NCBI GenBank assembly: GCA_900767015.1
Contig: CAAFXQ010000141.1
Location: 1-11,852 of the forward strand
Length of the DNA stretch: 11,852 nt
Source of the DNA: Clostridia bacterium
GTDB lineage: Bacteria; Bacillota; Clostridia; Oscillospirales; Acutalibacteraceae
Reading direction: 5' to 3'
The notes beneath the pieces are model-generated. The model was given only the letters and a program-made list of their open reading frames with translations, searched no databases and was not told the DNA's origin. A program made the position numbers and the translations under genes. Below, piece by piece: positions 5,527-11,852 of this stretch (its first letter is position 1; every line of letters begins with the position of its first letter).

Positions 5527-6288
5527 TTAAAGCTCGGTATACGGATTGATAAACCGATTGCGCTTTTCGGTTGCTTTCCCGAACTGAATCGCCCTTGTCG
5601 GACAGGCGTTGATACACCGTAAGCATTGGGTACATTCGCTCTTAACCCAAACGGGCTTGCCGTTCTTCATTTCAATTGCCCGGTCAACACAGCCGCTTGT
5701 ACATTTGCCGCACGAAATACACTTATCGTTCGCATAAAATTTCTTCGTCTTTCGAAACGGCTTATAAAACGGATACATCACGGCGGTCATGATCTTTGCG
5801 CCCTTGTTATCGTCAAAGTCGCCGTCTTTTTTCTCTGCAATTTTTTCCGTAAGAAGTTCGATTTGCGGCTTGATTTTATCAAGCTTTTCGTTCGCTTCCT
5901 CCTGGGTCGGAATATTATACATCGGAATGTAGTTGTCCGTCATCACAACCGAATAAGAAGCGTTTACCGCTATTCCCTTTTCCCCGAGCAGCTTATGAAG
6001 CATCTTTCCGGCGTTTGCCGTGTTTCCGCCGCAGGAAAGAGCGGTAAAAATATAGTTTCCGCCGCCGAGTGTCAGCTTCATTTTTTCGATAAATTCCCGT
6101 ACGCACTTCGGCACGCCCGAAAAATAGACGGGAATGACGAAGCCGACGCTTTCGCCTTTTCCCGCAGTAAAAGCGGTTTCGCCGGTTTTCAGAGAATCGG
6201 CAATACTGACAAGCTGTTCGCCGAGTTTTTCGCCGATTCTTTCGGCAAGATACTTTGTGTTGCCGGTTCCCGAAAAATAAAAGATCAT
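5527..6288 (-). CDS. EFR1-family flavodoxin-ferredoxin fusion
   Basis: This 253-aa protein joins two electron-transfer domains. Residues 1 to about 150 are flavodoxin-like: FSGTGNT (5-11) is the FMN phosphate loop, and VIPVYFSGVP and LSCGGN are the following FMN-contact loops. Residues 187-235 carry two bacterial-type 4Fe-4S motifs: C190/C193/C196/C200 and C219/C222/C225/C229, each CxxCxxCxxxC. The first lacks the proline that usually follows the fourth cysteine (C-V here), which is a small oddity. The family is common in anaerobic Clostridia; its electron partners and substrate are not settled. The ATG overlaps the mfd stop by 4 nt (ATGA), so it is translated in step with mfd, and a terminator follows. 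It acts in the cytoplasm as a redox carrier or small oxidoreductase. Confidence 0.9.
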   Translation of the reverse strand: MIFYFSGTGNTKYLAERIGEKLGEQLVSIADSLKTGETAFTAGKGESVGFVIPVYFSGVPKCVREFIEKMKLTLGGGNYIFTALSCGGNTANAGKMLHKLLGEKGIAVNASYSVVMTDNYIPMYNIPTQEEANEKLDKIKPQIELLTEKIAEKKDGDFDDNKGAKIMTAVMYPFYKPFRKTKKFYANDKCISCGKCTSGCVDRAIEMKNGKPVWVKSECTQCLRCINACPTRAIQFGKATEKRNRFINPYTEL

Positions 6289-9200
6289 ACGGTTTCCTCC
6301 TTTTCTTCGTACATCGACAGTACCTTGATAACGTCTTTTATCGTGTCTGTTGCGGTATGCTTTAAAAGCTTTACCGAAATATACTGCTTGTTCGATACGG
6401 CACTTATCATGACTCTGCCCCGCAGGAACTTACCCAAAAGGGCAATATGCCCGGGCTTGATGTCGTTCATGAAAACGAGAATCATTTCGCCCTTCTGGAC
6501 GATTTCATAAATGCCGACGGCGCTCGCCTTGTTCCGTATCAGCGCAACGTCAATCAGTCCCTTGACGCTTTCGGGCGGTTCACCGAAACGGTCGATGAAC
6601 TCATCGAGCACGTCCATGGCGTCCTCCTCGTTTCGTATGGAAGCAATACGCTTGTACATACCCAAGCGGTTTTTGACCGAATCAATGTAGGCTTCGGGAA
6701 TATGAGCGTCAATAGCAAGGTCGATTAAGCATTCCTTTTCGCTTTCTTTCTTTGTCGTATCCGCTTCGCCCTTTTCCTCGCTTATCGCTTCGGACAAAAG
6801 CTCAAGATACATATCATAGCCGACCGCTTCCATGTGACCGTGCTGCTGTGCGCCCAAGATGTTGCCGGCGCCCCGGATTTCAAGGTCACGCATCGCAATC
6901 TGAAAGCCCGAGCCGAACTGCGTGAATTCACGAATCGCCGAAAGCCGCCGCTGTGCAATTTCGGTAAGCTGCTTGCGGTTGTCGTAGGTGAAATAGGCGA
7001 AGGCTCTTCTTGCGCTTCGTCCGACACGGCCTCTTATCTGATGAAGCTGAGCAAGTCCCAGCTTGTCGGCGTCCTCAATGATGAGCGTATTGGCGTTCGG
7101 CACGTCAACGCCCGTTTCGATGATTGTCGTACAGACGAGAATATCAATTTCACCCTCAAGAAGCTGTCGCCACACCTCGCTGAGCTGTTCCTCGCTCATC
7201 TTGCCGTGACCGATACCGATTTTTGCGTCGGGAAGTGCGTCACGGATTTTCGCCGCCGTGCGTTCAATGTCGTCGACACGGTTATGAAGATAGTAAACCT
7301 GACCGCCCCGGCGGATTTCCCGTTCCATCGCCTGCGCAAGCACCTGCATATCAAACGGCAGAACATAGGTCTGTACCGGGTGTCTGTCCTGCGGCGGAAT
7401 TTCGAGCACCGACATATCCCGGATGCCCGTCATCGCCATATTGAGCGTTCTCGGAATCGGGGTTGCCGAAAGCGTAAGCACGTCAACAAGCGGAAAACGC
7501 TCCTTGAGCTTCTCTTTTTGCGCCACGCCGAACCGCTGTTCCTCGTCAACAATCAACAGCCCGAGATCTTTGAATTCAACACTTGAAGCGATGATGCTGT
7601 GCGTGCCGACAACAATGTCGATACTGCCTCGTTTGAGCGCCTTTTTGATTTTATTTCGTTCGGTCACGGTGCGAAAGCGTGACATCATTTCGATTTCAAT
7701 CGGGAAGCCGTCAAACCGCTTTTTGATGGTCTGATAATGCTGAAACGCCAAAATCGTCGTCGGAACAAGAATAGCGCACTGCTTTCCGTCGGCGACGCAT
7801 TTAAACGCCGCCCGAAGCGCAACCTCGGTTTTTCCGAAGCCGACGTCACCGCAAAGAAGCCGATCCATCGGGCAGTTTCGTTCCATGTCGCCCTTGATTT
7901 CGTTCACCGACGCCAACTGGTCGTCCGTTTCGTCAAAGGTAAAGCGGCGCTCAAAATCGTTTTGCATATCCGTGTCGGGCGAAAACGCATGGCCCGGGGT
8001 ATTCAGCCGCTTTGCGTAAATCTCGGTCAGCTGTGCCGCCATATCGGCAACCGCCTTTTTGACCCGGGACTTGGTCTTCCGCCATTCGTCCGTACCGAGC
8101 TTGTTGAGCTTGACGGGCTTGTCGGTGTCTCTCGGAGAGATGTATTTTGAGATAAGGTCAAGCTGGGTGACAGGGATATACAGCACGTCCGTGCCCCGGA
8201 AATTGACCTTGATGAAGTCTTTCACCTTGCCCTCGACGGTCATGGTTTTGATGCCGTCGAAAATGCCGATACCGTAAAGCGCATGAACGACATAGTCACC
8301 TCTCGACAGCTCGTCAAGGCTCGCAACGGCTTTGCCCTGTTTGAACTTCTTCTGAACCGTTTTGCGTGCTTCTCCGGAAGATGCTTTTCGCAGGGAAATC
8401 AGCATAAATTTTATGGAGTTATATTCAATCCGTCCGCCGAGCGTACCCGAAAGCACACTGACCGTGTTTTTCGGAAATTCAGCCGGACAAACGGGAAAAT
8501 AATGTGCCGTGAAGTCCTCGGTTTCAAGGTCATAGGCGAGCTCTTTTGCGTTCTTTTCCGTACCGGCAAGCACGACACAGGTATAACCCGAGCGCATTGC
8601 TGCTTTCAGGTCATCTTCCAGAAACGACAGCGTACCGTCCCAACCGGCGCTTTGCTGTGCGTTGACCGTCACAAGCTCTTTTACGGGAACATCAAAGCTT
8701 CCCCTTGCAAGGTTGTCGATGAAGACCGCACCTTGCGTTTCATATTGCTTGAAAAATTCAGCTGAGGTAAGCGTGTAGCAGTCAAGCCCCTTTGTGAGTG
8801 TGCCCTCCTCGAACATCATTTTCATGTCCTCGTTTAAAAGCTTCAATGAGGACGTCAGCTGCTGTTTGATATCGGCGGTCTCCTCGGCAAAAAGCAAATC
8901 ATCCTTCAGATAGTCGAAAAGGCTCGCCTTTTCATCATAGGCAAGCGGAAGATAGCGGTCGATACACGGTAAGTGTACCTGCGCTTCGAGCTTTTCAATG
9001 TCGGCGTTGATGCTCGCTTTTGCTTTGACGCTCCCCTTGCCCTTGACCGTTTTGACAAAGTCCTTTAAAACACCGAGAAGCGTTTCGTCGTTTTCGAAAA
9101 GGACTTCGGTGGCGGGTGTAATCTTGATTTCATGGAGTCTGTCGGTCCGTCTTTGACTTTCAATATCGAACGAGGTCAGCGAATCAATCTCGTCACCCCA

Positions 9201-9782
9201 GAACTCGGCTCTGACCGGCTCTGACAGGTGCGGCGGAAAGAAATCGACAATGCCGCCCCGTACGGAAAACTGACCCTGACCCTCGACCTGTTCACAGCGG
9301 CTGTAACCGGCAAGAAGCAAGGACGACACGACGTCGTCTATCTTGATTTCGGCGCCCTCTTTTACGGTAAGCGAACGCTTTCTGAGCTCCCCGGGCGGAA
9401 TCGTCAGCTGACAGGCGGCAAGGGGACTGCAAAGAATATACTTATAATTTCCGTCAAGGATTCTTCCGAGAATGCCGATTCGCTGCTGTTCGTATTCTCT
9501 TGAACAGGCGTCGTCGGAACGGAAGTTAAAGTCTCTTGCCGGGTAGACGAGTGCGTCCGAGGAAAAAACGTTCAGATCCTCGCAAAGTTTCGTGGCGCTC
9601 GCTTCGTCACGGCAGATGATAAGCGCCTTTCGTTCGGTGTCCTGACAAAAAGAAGAAATAAAATGCGCCTTGTGAACGCTTGACAGTCCGATAATACCGA
9701 ACGGGACACGACCGTTTTTGATATAGCTGAGCGCAGAATTGTATTCACTCAGCCGGCCAAGGATATTCGAAAAGCCTGACAC
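6285..9782 (-). CDS. mfd: Transcription-repair coupling factor Mfd
   Basis: At 1165 aa this is full length for Mfd. It removes RNA polymerase stalled at DNA lesions and recruits UvrA. The order of domains is complete: an N-terminal UvrB-like region (about 1-340) that binds UvrA; a CarD-like RNA-polymerase-interaction domain (about 488-560, from RGDYVVHALYGIG); the RecG-like translocase with Walker A GDVGFGKT near 645, the DEEQ box near 746, LTLSATPIPRTL, and the ETGVDVPNAN and HQIRGRVGRS motifs; and the C-terminal TRCF domain (about 1010-1110). The start is a GTG (9780-9782) with a GGCGGTG sequence just upstream; no in-frame ATG fits better. I see no convincing promoter between the preceding terminator and the start, so expression may rely on read-through or a weak TATAAA at 9806-9811. 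The neighbour downstream is a redox protein, not a known repair gene. Confidence 0.98.
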   Translation of the reverse strand: MSGFSNILGRLSEYNSALSYIKNGRVPFGIIGLSSVHKAHFISSFCQDTERKALIICRDEASATKLCEDLNVFSSDALVYPARDFNFRSDDACSREYEQQRIGILGRILDGNYKYILCSPLAACQLTIPPGELRKRSLTVKEGAEIKIDDVVSSLLLAGYSRCEQVEGQGQFSVRGGIVDFFPPHLSEPVRAEFWGDEIDSLTSFDIESQRRTDRLHEIKITPATEVLFENDETLLGVLKDFVKTVKGKGSVKAKASINADIEKLEAQVHLPCIDRYLPLAYDEKASLFDYLKDDLLFAEETADIKQQLTSSLKLLNEDMKMMFEEGTLTKGLDCYTLTSAEFFKQYETQGAVFIDNLARGSFDVPVKELVTVNAQQSAGWDGTLSFLEDDLKAAMRSGYTCVVLAGTEKNAKELAYDLETEDFTAHYFPVCPAEFPKNTVSVLSGTLGGRIEYNSIKFMLISLRKASSGEARKTVQKKFKQGKAVASLDELSRGDYVVHALYGIGIFDGIKTMTVEGKVKDFIKVNFRGTDVLYIPVTQLDLISKYISPRDTDKPVKLNKLGTDEWRKTKSRVKKAVADMAAQLTEIYAKRLNTPGHAFSPDTDMQNDFERRFTFDETDDQLASVNEIKGDMERNCPMDRLLCGDVGFGKTEVALRAAFKCVADGKQCAILVPTTILAFQHYQTIKKRFDGFPIEIEMMSRFRTVTERNKIKKALKRGSIDIVVGTHSIIASSVEFKDLGLLIVDEEQRFGVAQKEKLKERFPLVDVLTLSATPIPRTLNMAMTGIRDMSVLEIPPQDRHPVQTYVLPFDMQVLAQAMEREIRRGGQVYYLHNRVDDIERTAAKIRDALPDAKIGIGHGKMSEEQLSEVWRQLLEGEIDILVCTTIIETGVDVPNANTLIIEDADKLGLAQLHQIRGRVGRSARRAFAYFTYDNRKQLTEIAQRRLSAIREFTQFGSGFQIAMRDLEIRGAGNILGAQQHGHMEAVGYDMYLELLSEAISEEKGEADTTKKESEKECLIDLAIDAHIPEAYIDSVKNRLGMYKRIASIRNEEDAMDVLDEFIDRFGEPPESVKGLIDVALIRNKASAVGIYEIVQKGEMILVFMNDIKPGHIALLGKFLRGRVMISAVSNKQYISVKLLKHTATDTIKDVIKVLSMYEEKEETV

Positions 9783-9817
9783 GGTTTCACCGCCTTTTCC
9801 ATAGATTTATATGCAAC

Positions 9818-9847
9818 AAAAAATCACCCTGTGCCGTCAGCACAGGG
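9818..9847 (-). terminator. Terminator of the small-protein operon
   Basis: On the minus strand CCCTGTGC-TGACG-GCACAGGG is an 8-bp perfect stem followed after TGA by T6. It starts 18 nt past the stop codon at 9866 and ends the two-gene unit before mfd. Confidence 0.9.
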
Positions 9848-9865
9848 CAGTCGAGATTTGAAGGA

Positions 9866-10027
9866 TTATTGCTGCGGGTCGGTTTCAGAAGGAGTCTTAC
9901 CCTCTTCAACATCAATGCCGAAAATAATGCAAACTTGCTTAATGAATTGGAACAGAGCGGTAGAAATGCCTCTCCAAAGCTCATACCATTTCATTGCAAC
10001 ATCAAAATTGGGTGAACCGTAAAACAT
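9866..10027 (-). CDS. Small protein B, 53 aa, unknown function
   Basis: The protein begins MFYGSPNFDVAMKWYELWRG, continues with a hydrophobic helix (about 21-38, rich in I, L, F and V) and ends in an acidic tail (EEGKTPSETDPQQ). The net charge is about -3. There is no signal peptide, no double-glycine leader and only one cysteine. It is accepted as a gene because AAAGGAG lies 9 nt before the ATG at 10027, it follows a similar small gene at a 24-nt gap, and a terminator comes 18 nt after its stop. It shares with protein A a M-x-[FY]-G start and a WYE motif before the hydrophobic helix, so the two may be distant paralogues. The helix could bind the membrane edge or a partner protein. I recognise no family. 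Confidence 0.75.
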   Translation of the reverse strand: MFYGSPNFDVAMKWYELWRGISTALFQFIKQVCIIFGIDVEEGKTPSETDPQQ

Positions 10028-10051
10028 GTTGAGTTTCTCCTTTCAAAACAC

Positions 10052-10204
10052 TTATTTCTGAGGCTGACCAAAGACATTCTCCCAGAAGCCGTCATAGCTG
10101 TACGGATCCTCTGCGTTTCCGACAACATAGTTGAGCCAACCCATAACTCTGTCACAGAAATGAAGCCATTCATACCAAAGTTCTTCGATAGTGCCGAATT
10201 TCAT
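10052..10204 (-). CDS. Small protein A, 50 aa, unknown function
   Basis: The protein begins MKFGTIEELWYEWLHFCDRV, has an amphipathic, tryptophan-rich helix (about 5-29, W10, W13, W23) and an acidic C-terminal part containing NAEDPYSYDGF. The net charge is about -5, unlike cationic bacteriocins. No signal peptide or processing site is visible. The ATG at 10204 has AAAGGAG 9 nt upstream, and the whole unit has a TTGACA promoter about 70 nt upstream, so translation is well supported. It is the first gene of a two-gene unit with protein B, which repeats the same start context (GAAAGGAG then 7-8 nt then ACrATG). Possible roles are a membrane-associated regulator, a subunit of a complex, or a peptide signal; none can be shown here. 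Confidence 0.75.
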   Translation of the reverse strand: MKFGTIEELWYEWLHFCDRVMGWLNYVVGNAEDPYSYDGFWENVFGQPQK

Positions 10205-10244
10205 CGTGTCAAACTCCTTTCGTTAAACTTAATTATAGCGTGCG

Positions 10245-10261
10245 AGAGTACTTCATACTCT
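10245..10261 (-). other. Leader hairpin of the small-protein operon
   Basis: AGAGTA (10245-10250) and TACTCT (10256-10261) form a 6-bp perfect inverted repeat with a 5-base loop, inside the roughly 60-nt leader of the small-protein mRNA. It could stabilise the 5' end or be a protein-binding site. A second TATAAT on the minus strand (10232-10237) lies just downstream, but without a good -35. Confidence 0.4.
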
Positions 10262-10272
10262 AAGATGATATA

Positions 10273-10301
10273 AGTTTATCGTATTTACTTCAAATTGTCA
10301 A
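10273..10301 (-). promoter_or_regulatory. Strong promoter of the small-protein operon
   Basis: On the minus strand a perfect TTGACA (10296-10301) is followed after 17 nt by TAAACT (10273-10278). Upstream of the -35 is an A/T-rich run (10302-10333) that could act as an UP element. The predicted transcript starts near 10266. Confidence 0.75.
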
Positions 10302-10308
10302 TCAAAAA

Positions 10309-10397
10309 TTCAAAAAAATTTAATTTTTGTGAATAGTGTATATTTACAGGTATCGTTGTTTGGATAAAATTATCTTTAAAACAGCAAAAGCAACGAT
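10309..10397. repeat. AT-rich divergent spacer with nested inverted repeats
   Basis: Between the two divergent promoters there is no gene. An 11-bp stem with one mismatch (TTCAAAAAAAT/ATTTTTGTGAA, 10309-10333) is followed by ATCGTTG (10352-10358) and CAACGAT (10391-10397), a perfect inverted pair 32 nt apart, with a smaller palindrome GATAA-AA-TTATC (10363-10374) between its arms. It may be a binding site shared by the divergent units, or chance in AT-rich DNA. Confidence 0.35.
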
Positions 10398-10428
10398 TTT
10401 CAACAAAATTTATTTTTGTCCCGCTCTT

Positions 10429-10474
10429 TAAAATAAGCCGACCGATTGACTAAGCTTGTAAAATAAGCTATAAT
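10429..10474 (+). promoter_or_regulatory. hrb-fprA promoter with 30-bp-spaced direct repeats
   Basis: TTGACT (10446-10451) and a perfect TATAAT (10469-10474) are 17 nt apart. The 10-mer TAAAATAAGC occurs at 10429-10438, upstream of the -35, and again at 10459-10468, filling the end of the spacer. The copies are exactly 30 bp apart, about three helical turns, so one protein could contact both on the same face of the DNA. The mRNA has AAAGGAGG before the ATG at 10513. Confidence 0.7.
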
Positions 10475-10512
10475 ATATAAGTTAAACAAACAAAACAAAG
10501 GAGGAATTTTCA

Positions 10513-11118
10513 ATGGCAGCAAACCCGATGTTCAACATCACTTACGGTCTTTATGTTCTCACCGCAAAGGACGGCGAAAAGGATAACGGCTGTATCATCA
10601 ATACGTTAGCTCAGGTCACAAGCAATCCCGAGCTTATCAGCATCACGGTCAACAAGGCAAACTTTACCCGTGACATGATCGACAAAACAAAGAAGTTCAA
10701 CGTCAGCGTACTGACAACCGAAACCCCGTTCGGCGTTTTCGAGCATTTCGGTTTTCAGAGCGGACGGAACACGGAAAAGTTTTTTCCGTCGCAAAGCGTA
10801 ACGAGAAGTGAAAACGGAATAATATACATACCGAGCTGTACGAACGCTTTCTTCTCGGGCGAGGTCATCGAACAGCACGATTACGGCACCCATACGATTT
10901 TTATTGCCAAGGTGACGCAGTCCGAAGTGCTTTCCGACGCCCCGTCGTTAAGCTATGACTATTACCACAAGAACATTAAACCGAAGCCGAAAAAGGAAGT
11001 CAAAAAAGGCTACCGCTGCAAGATCTGTGGCTATGTATACGAGGGAGACGAGCTTCCCGAGGACTTTATTTGTCCGCTTTGCAAGCATCCGGCTTCGGAC
11101 TTTGAAAAAATCGTATAA
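10513..11118 (+). CDS. hrb: High-molecular-weight rubredoxin (flavin reductase-rubredoxin)
   Basis: This 201-aa protein fuses a flavin-reductase-like FMN-binding split-barrel domain (about 5-150) to a C-terminal rubredoxin (167-201). The rubredoxin shows CKICG (C169, C172) and CPLCK (C187, C190), the four cysteines for one iron; a lysine-rich linker (PKPKKEVKKG) joins the two. The same architecture is known in Moorella thermoacetica Hrb, which passes electrons from NADH to the flavodiiron protein FprA. The gene directly downstream here is an FprA, so the pairing supports the call. The ATG is preceded by AAAGGAGG at 9 nt and the promoter is strong. Role: cytoplasmic electron carrier for O2 and/or NO reduction in an anaerobe. 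Confidence 0.93.
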   Translation: MAANPMFNITYGLYVLTAKDGEKDNGCIINTLAQVTSNPELISITVNKANFTRDMIDKTKKFNVSVLTTETPFGVFEHFGFQSGRNTEKFFPSQSVTRSENGIIYIPSCTNAFFSGEVIEQHDYGTHTIFIAKVTQSEVLSDAPSLSYDYYHKNIKPKPKKEVKKGYRCKICGYVYEGDELPEDFICPLCKHPASDFEKIV

Positions 11119-11129
11119 CAACAGAAAGG

Positions 11130-11148
11130 GCGGTATTACAGATACCGC
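11130..11148 (+). other. Hairpin between hrb and the fprA start
   Basis: GCGGTAT (11130-11136) and ATACCGC (11142-11148) form a perfect 7-bp stem with loop TACAG. The only AAAGGG-like Shine-Dalgarno lies immediately 5' of the stem, and the possible starts (GTG 11152, ATG 11161) immediately 3', so folding would bring them together. There is no T-tract, so it is not a terminator. Confidence 0.55.
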
Positions 11149-11160
11149 AGCGTGATTAAA

Positions 11161-11832
11161 ATGGAAGATACCTTTATTTCGGAAAGCATAAAATATGTCG
11201 GGGCAAGTGACAGAACGCTTGACCTTTTCGAGGGTCAGTACATTCTGCCCGAAGGCATGGCCTATAACTCCTACCTGATTCTTGACGAAAAGACAGCCGT
11301 CATGGACACGGTCGACGGCTTGGTTCAGGATAAGTATTTAGAAAACGTTAAAAAAGAGCTTGACGGAAGACCGCTTGACTACATCGTCGTTCAGCATCTC
11401 GAGCCCGATCATTCCGGTTCACTCGAAGCGCTCGTCAGACTTTATCCGGAAGCCAAGGTTGTTCTTTCCGCTAAGGCAAAGTCGATGGCGCAAAACTTCC
11501 TTGACACCGACATCACCGAAAGAACCGTCGTTGTCGGCGAGGGCGACAAGCTTTGCTTAGGTTCTCACACGCTGAATTTCGTCACCGCGCCGATGGTACA
11601 TTGGCCGGAGGTTATTCTCTCCTACGAGGAAAGCGAAAAGGTGCTTTTTGCCGCCGACGCATTCGGAAAATTCGGTGCGCTTGACGCCGACGAGGACTGG
11701 GCGTGCGAAGCAAGACGCTATTACTTCAACATCGTCGGAAAATACGGCGCACAGGTTCAGGCACTTTTAAAGAAAGCCGCCGGACTTGACATCAAGACAA
11801 TCTGTCCGCTTCACGGTCCGATTCTCAAGGAA
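11161..11832 (+). CDS. fprA: A-type flavodiiron protein FprA (5' part, cut)
   Basis: The 224 residues present are the metallo-beta-lactamase-like di-iron domain of an FprA/flavorubredoxin-type protein. Visible iron ligands are H79-x-E81-x-D83-H84 in QHLEPDHSG, the His in PMVHWPE, the Asp in FAADAFG and the His in CPLHGP. The protein reduces NO to N2O or O2 to water with electrons from rubredoxin, here presumably Hrb. The C-terminal flavodoxin (FMN) domain, needed to complete a protein of about 390-400 aa, lies beyond the window. The start is uncertain: ATG 11161 has no nearby Shine-Dalgarno, and an in-frame GTG at 11152 is 9 nt earlier. The real reading ends at E224; the residues RSEEHTS that would follow are translated sequencing adapter. 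Confidence 0.93.
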
Positions 11833-11852
11833 AGATCGGAAGAGCACACGTC
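11833..11852 (+). other. Illumina TruSeq adapter contamination at contig end
   Basis: The last 20 bases match the first 20 bases of the Illumina TruSeq adapter, beginning AGATCGGAAGAGC. They are in frame with fprA and would add the false residues RSEEHTS. They do not belong to the organism. Confidence 0.95.

Noticed and set aside
5626..6510. A 294-codon open frame on the plus strand
   Set aside because: It lies antisense to the EFR1 gene and the end of mfd, both with unmistakable domains; its translation is basic, low in recognisable motifs, and has no ribosome site.
6834..7586. A 250-codon open frame on the plus strand and other long frames opposite mfd
   Set aside because: They mirror the helicase domain of mfd in another frame and have no family resemblance or start signals.
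9831..10022. A 63-codon plus-strand frame and a 65-codon minus-strand frame over the small-protein unit
   Set aside because: Neither has a Shine-Dalgarno; both are out of frame with the two well-signalled small ORFs on the minus strand that occupy the same DNA.
9866..10204. A two-peptide leaderless bacteriocin
   Set aside because: Both peptides are clearly acidic, and there is no immunity or transporter gene next to them; the ABC unit is 4.5 kb away, beyond mfd, in a separate operon.
1..11852. CRISPR array, tRNA or rRNA genes, phage genes
   Set aside because: I saw no regularly spaced repeats, no tRNA- or rRNA-like sequence and no phage structural genes; the only mobile element is the ISL3-type IS.

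Overview
The window looks like a piece of chromosome from an anaerobic Bacillota, class Clostridia, possibly a gut Oscillospirales/Ruminococcaceae-type organism; this is inferred from protein style, not from a marker gene. Supporting signs are strong AGGAGG-type ribosome binding sites, textbook sigma-A promoters (TTGACA/TATAAT with 17-nt spacers), an EFR1-type flavodoxin-ferredoxin protein, and an oxygen/NO-scavenging pair of the Moorella Hrb/FprA type. The last 20 bases match the start of the Illumina TruSeq adapter, so the window is the end of a short-read contig and the last gene runs into artefact. The first ~80 bases are a nested imperfect palindrome that may be a dispersed repeat.

Layout. 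(1) 125-1618, minus strand: a macro-domain protein with an extra C-terminal domain, followed by an ArsC/Spx-family thioredoxin-fold protein, transcribed from a clear promoter at 1651-1679. (2) 1696-3013: a complete ISL3-family insertion sequence with 24-bp imperfect terminal inverted repeats, an intact transposase and a perfect 9-bp target duplication. It sits between the T-tract of a UUCG-loop terminator and the macro-gene promoter. (3) 3044-5323, minus strand: a TetR regulator, an ABC ATPase and an ABC-2 permease in a tightly coupled operon, with an operator-like set of TTGAYCG/CGGTCAA half-sites around the promoter. (4) 5527-9782, minus strand: mfd (transcription-repair coupling factor) overlapping by 4 nt an EFR1-family flavodoxin/2[4Fe-4S] protein, ended by a strong terminator. 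(5) 9818-10301, minus strand: a small transcription unit with a TTGACA promoter, two tandem small ORFs (50 and 53 aa) each with a strong Shine-Dalgarno, and a terminator. (6) From 10446, plus strand: hrb (flavin reductase-rubredoxin fusion) and fprA (A-type flavodiiron protein), the latter cut by the contig end.

How the parts work together. Hrb and FprA form an electron route from reduced pyridine nucleotide or flavin through rubredoxin to a di-iron centre that reduces O2 and/or NO. The TetR/ABC unit is probably a self-regulated efflux or membrane-stress module. The macro/ArsC-like pair may be an ADP-ribose/redox stress unit whose upstream region has been remodelled by the IS. The least explained locus is the pair of small proteins at 9866-10204: they share a M-x-[FY]-G start, a WYE motif and an acidic tail, and match no family I recognise.
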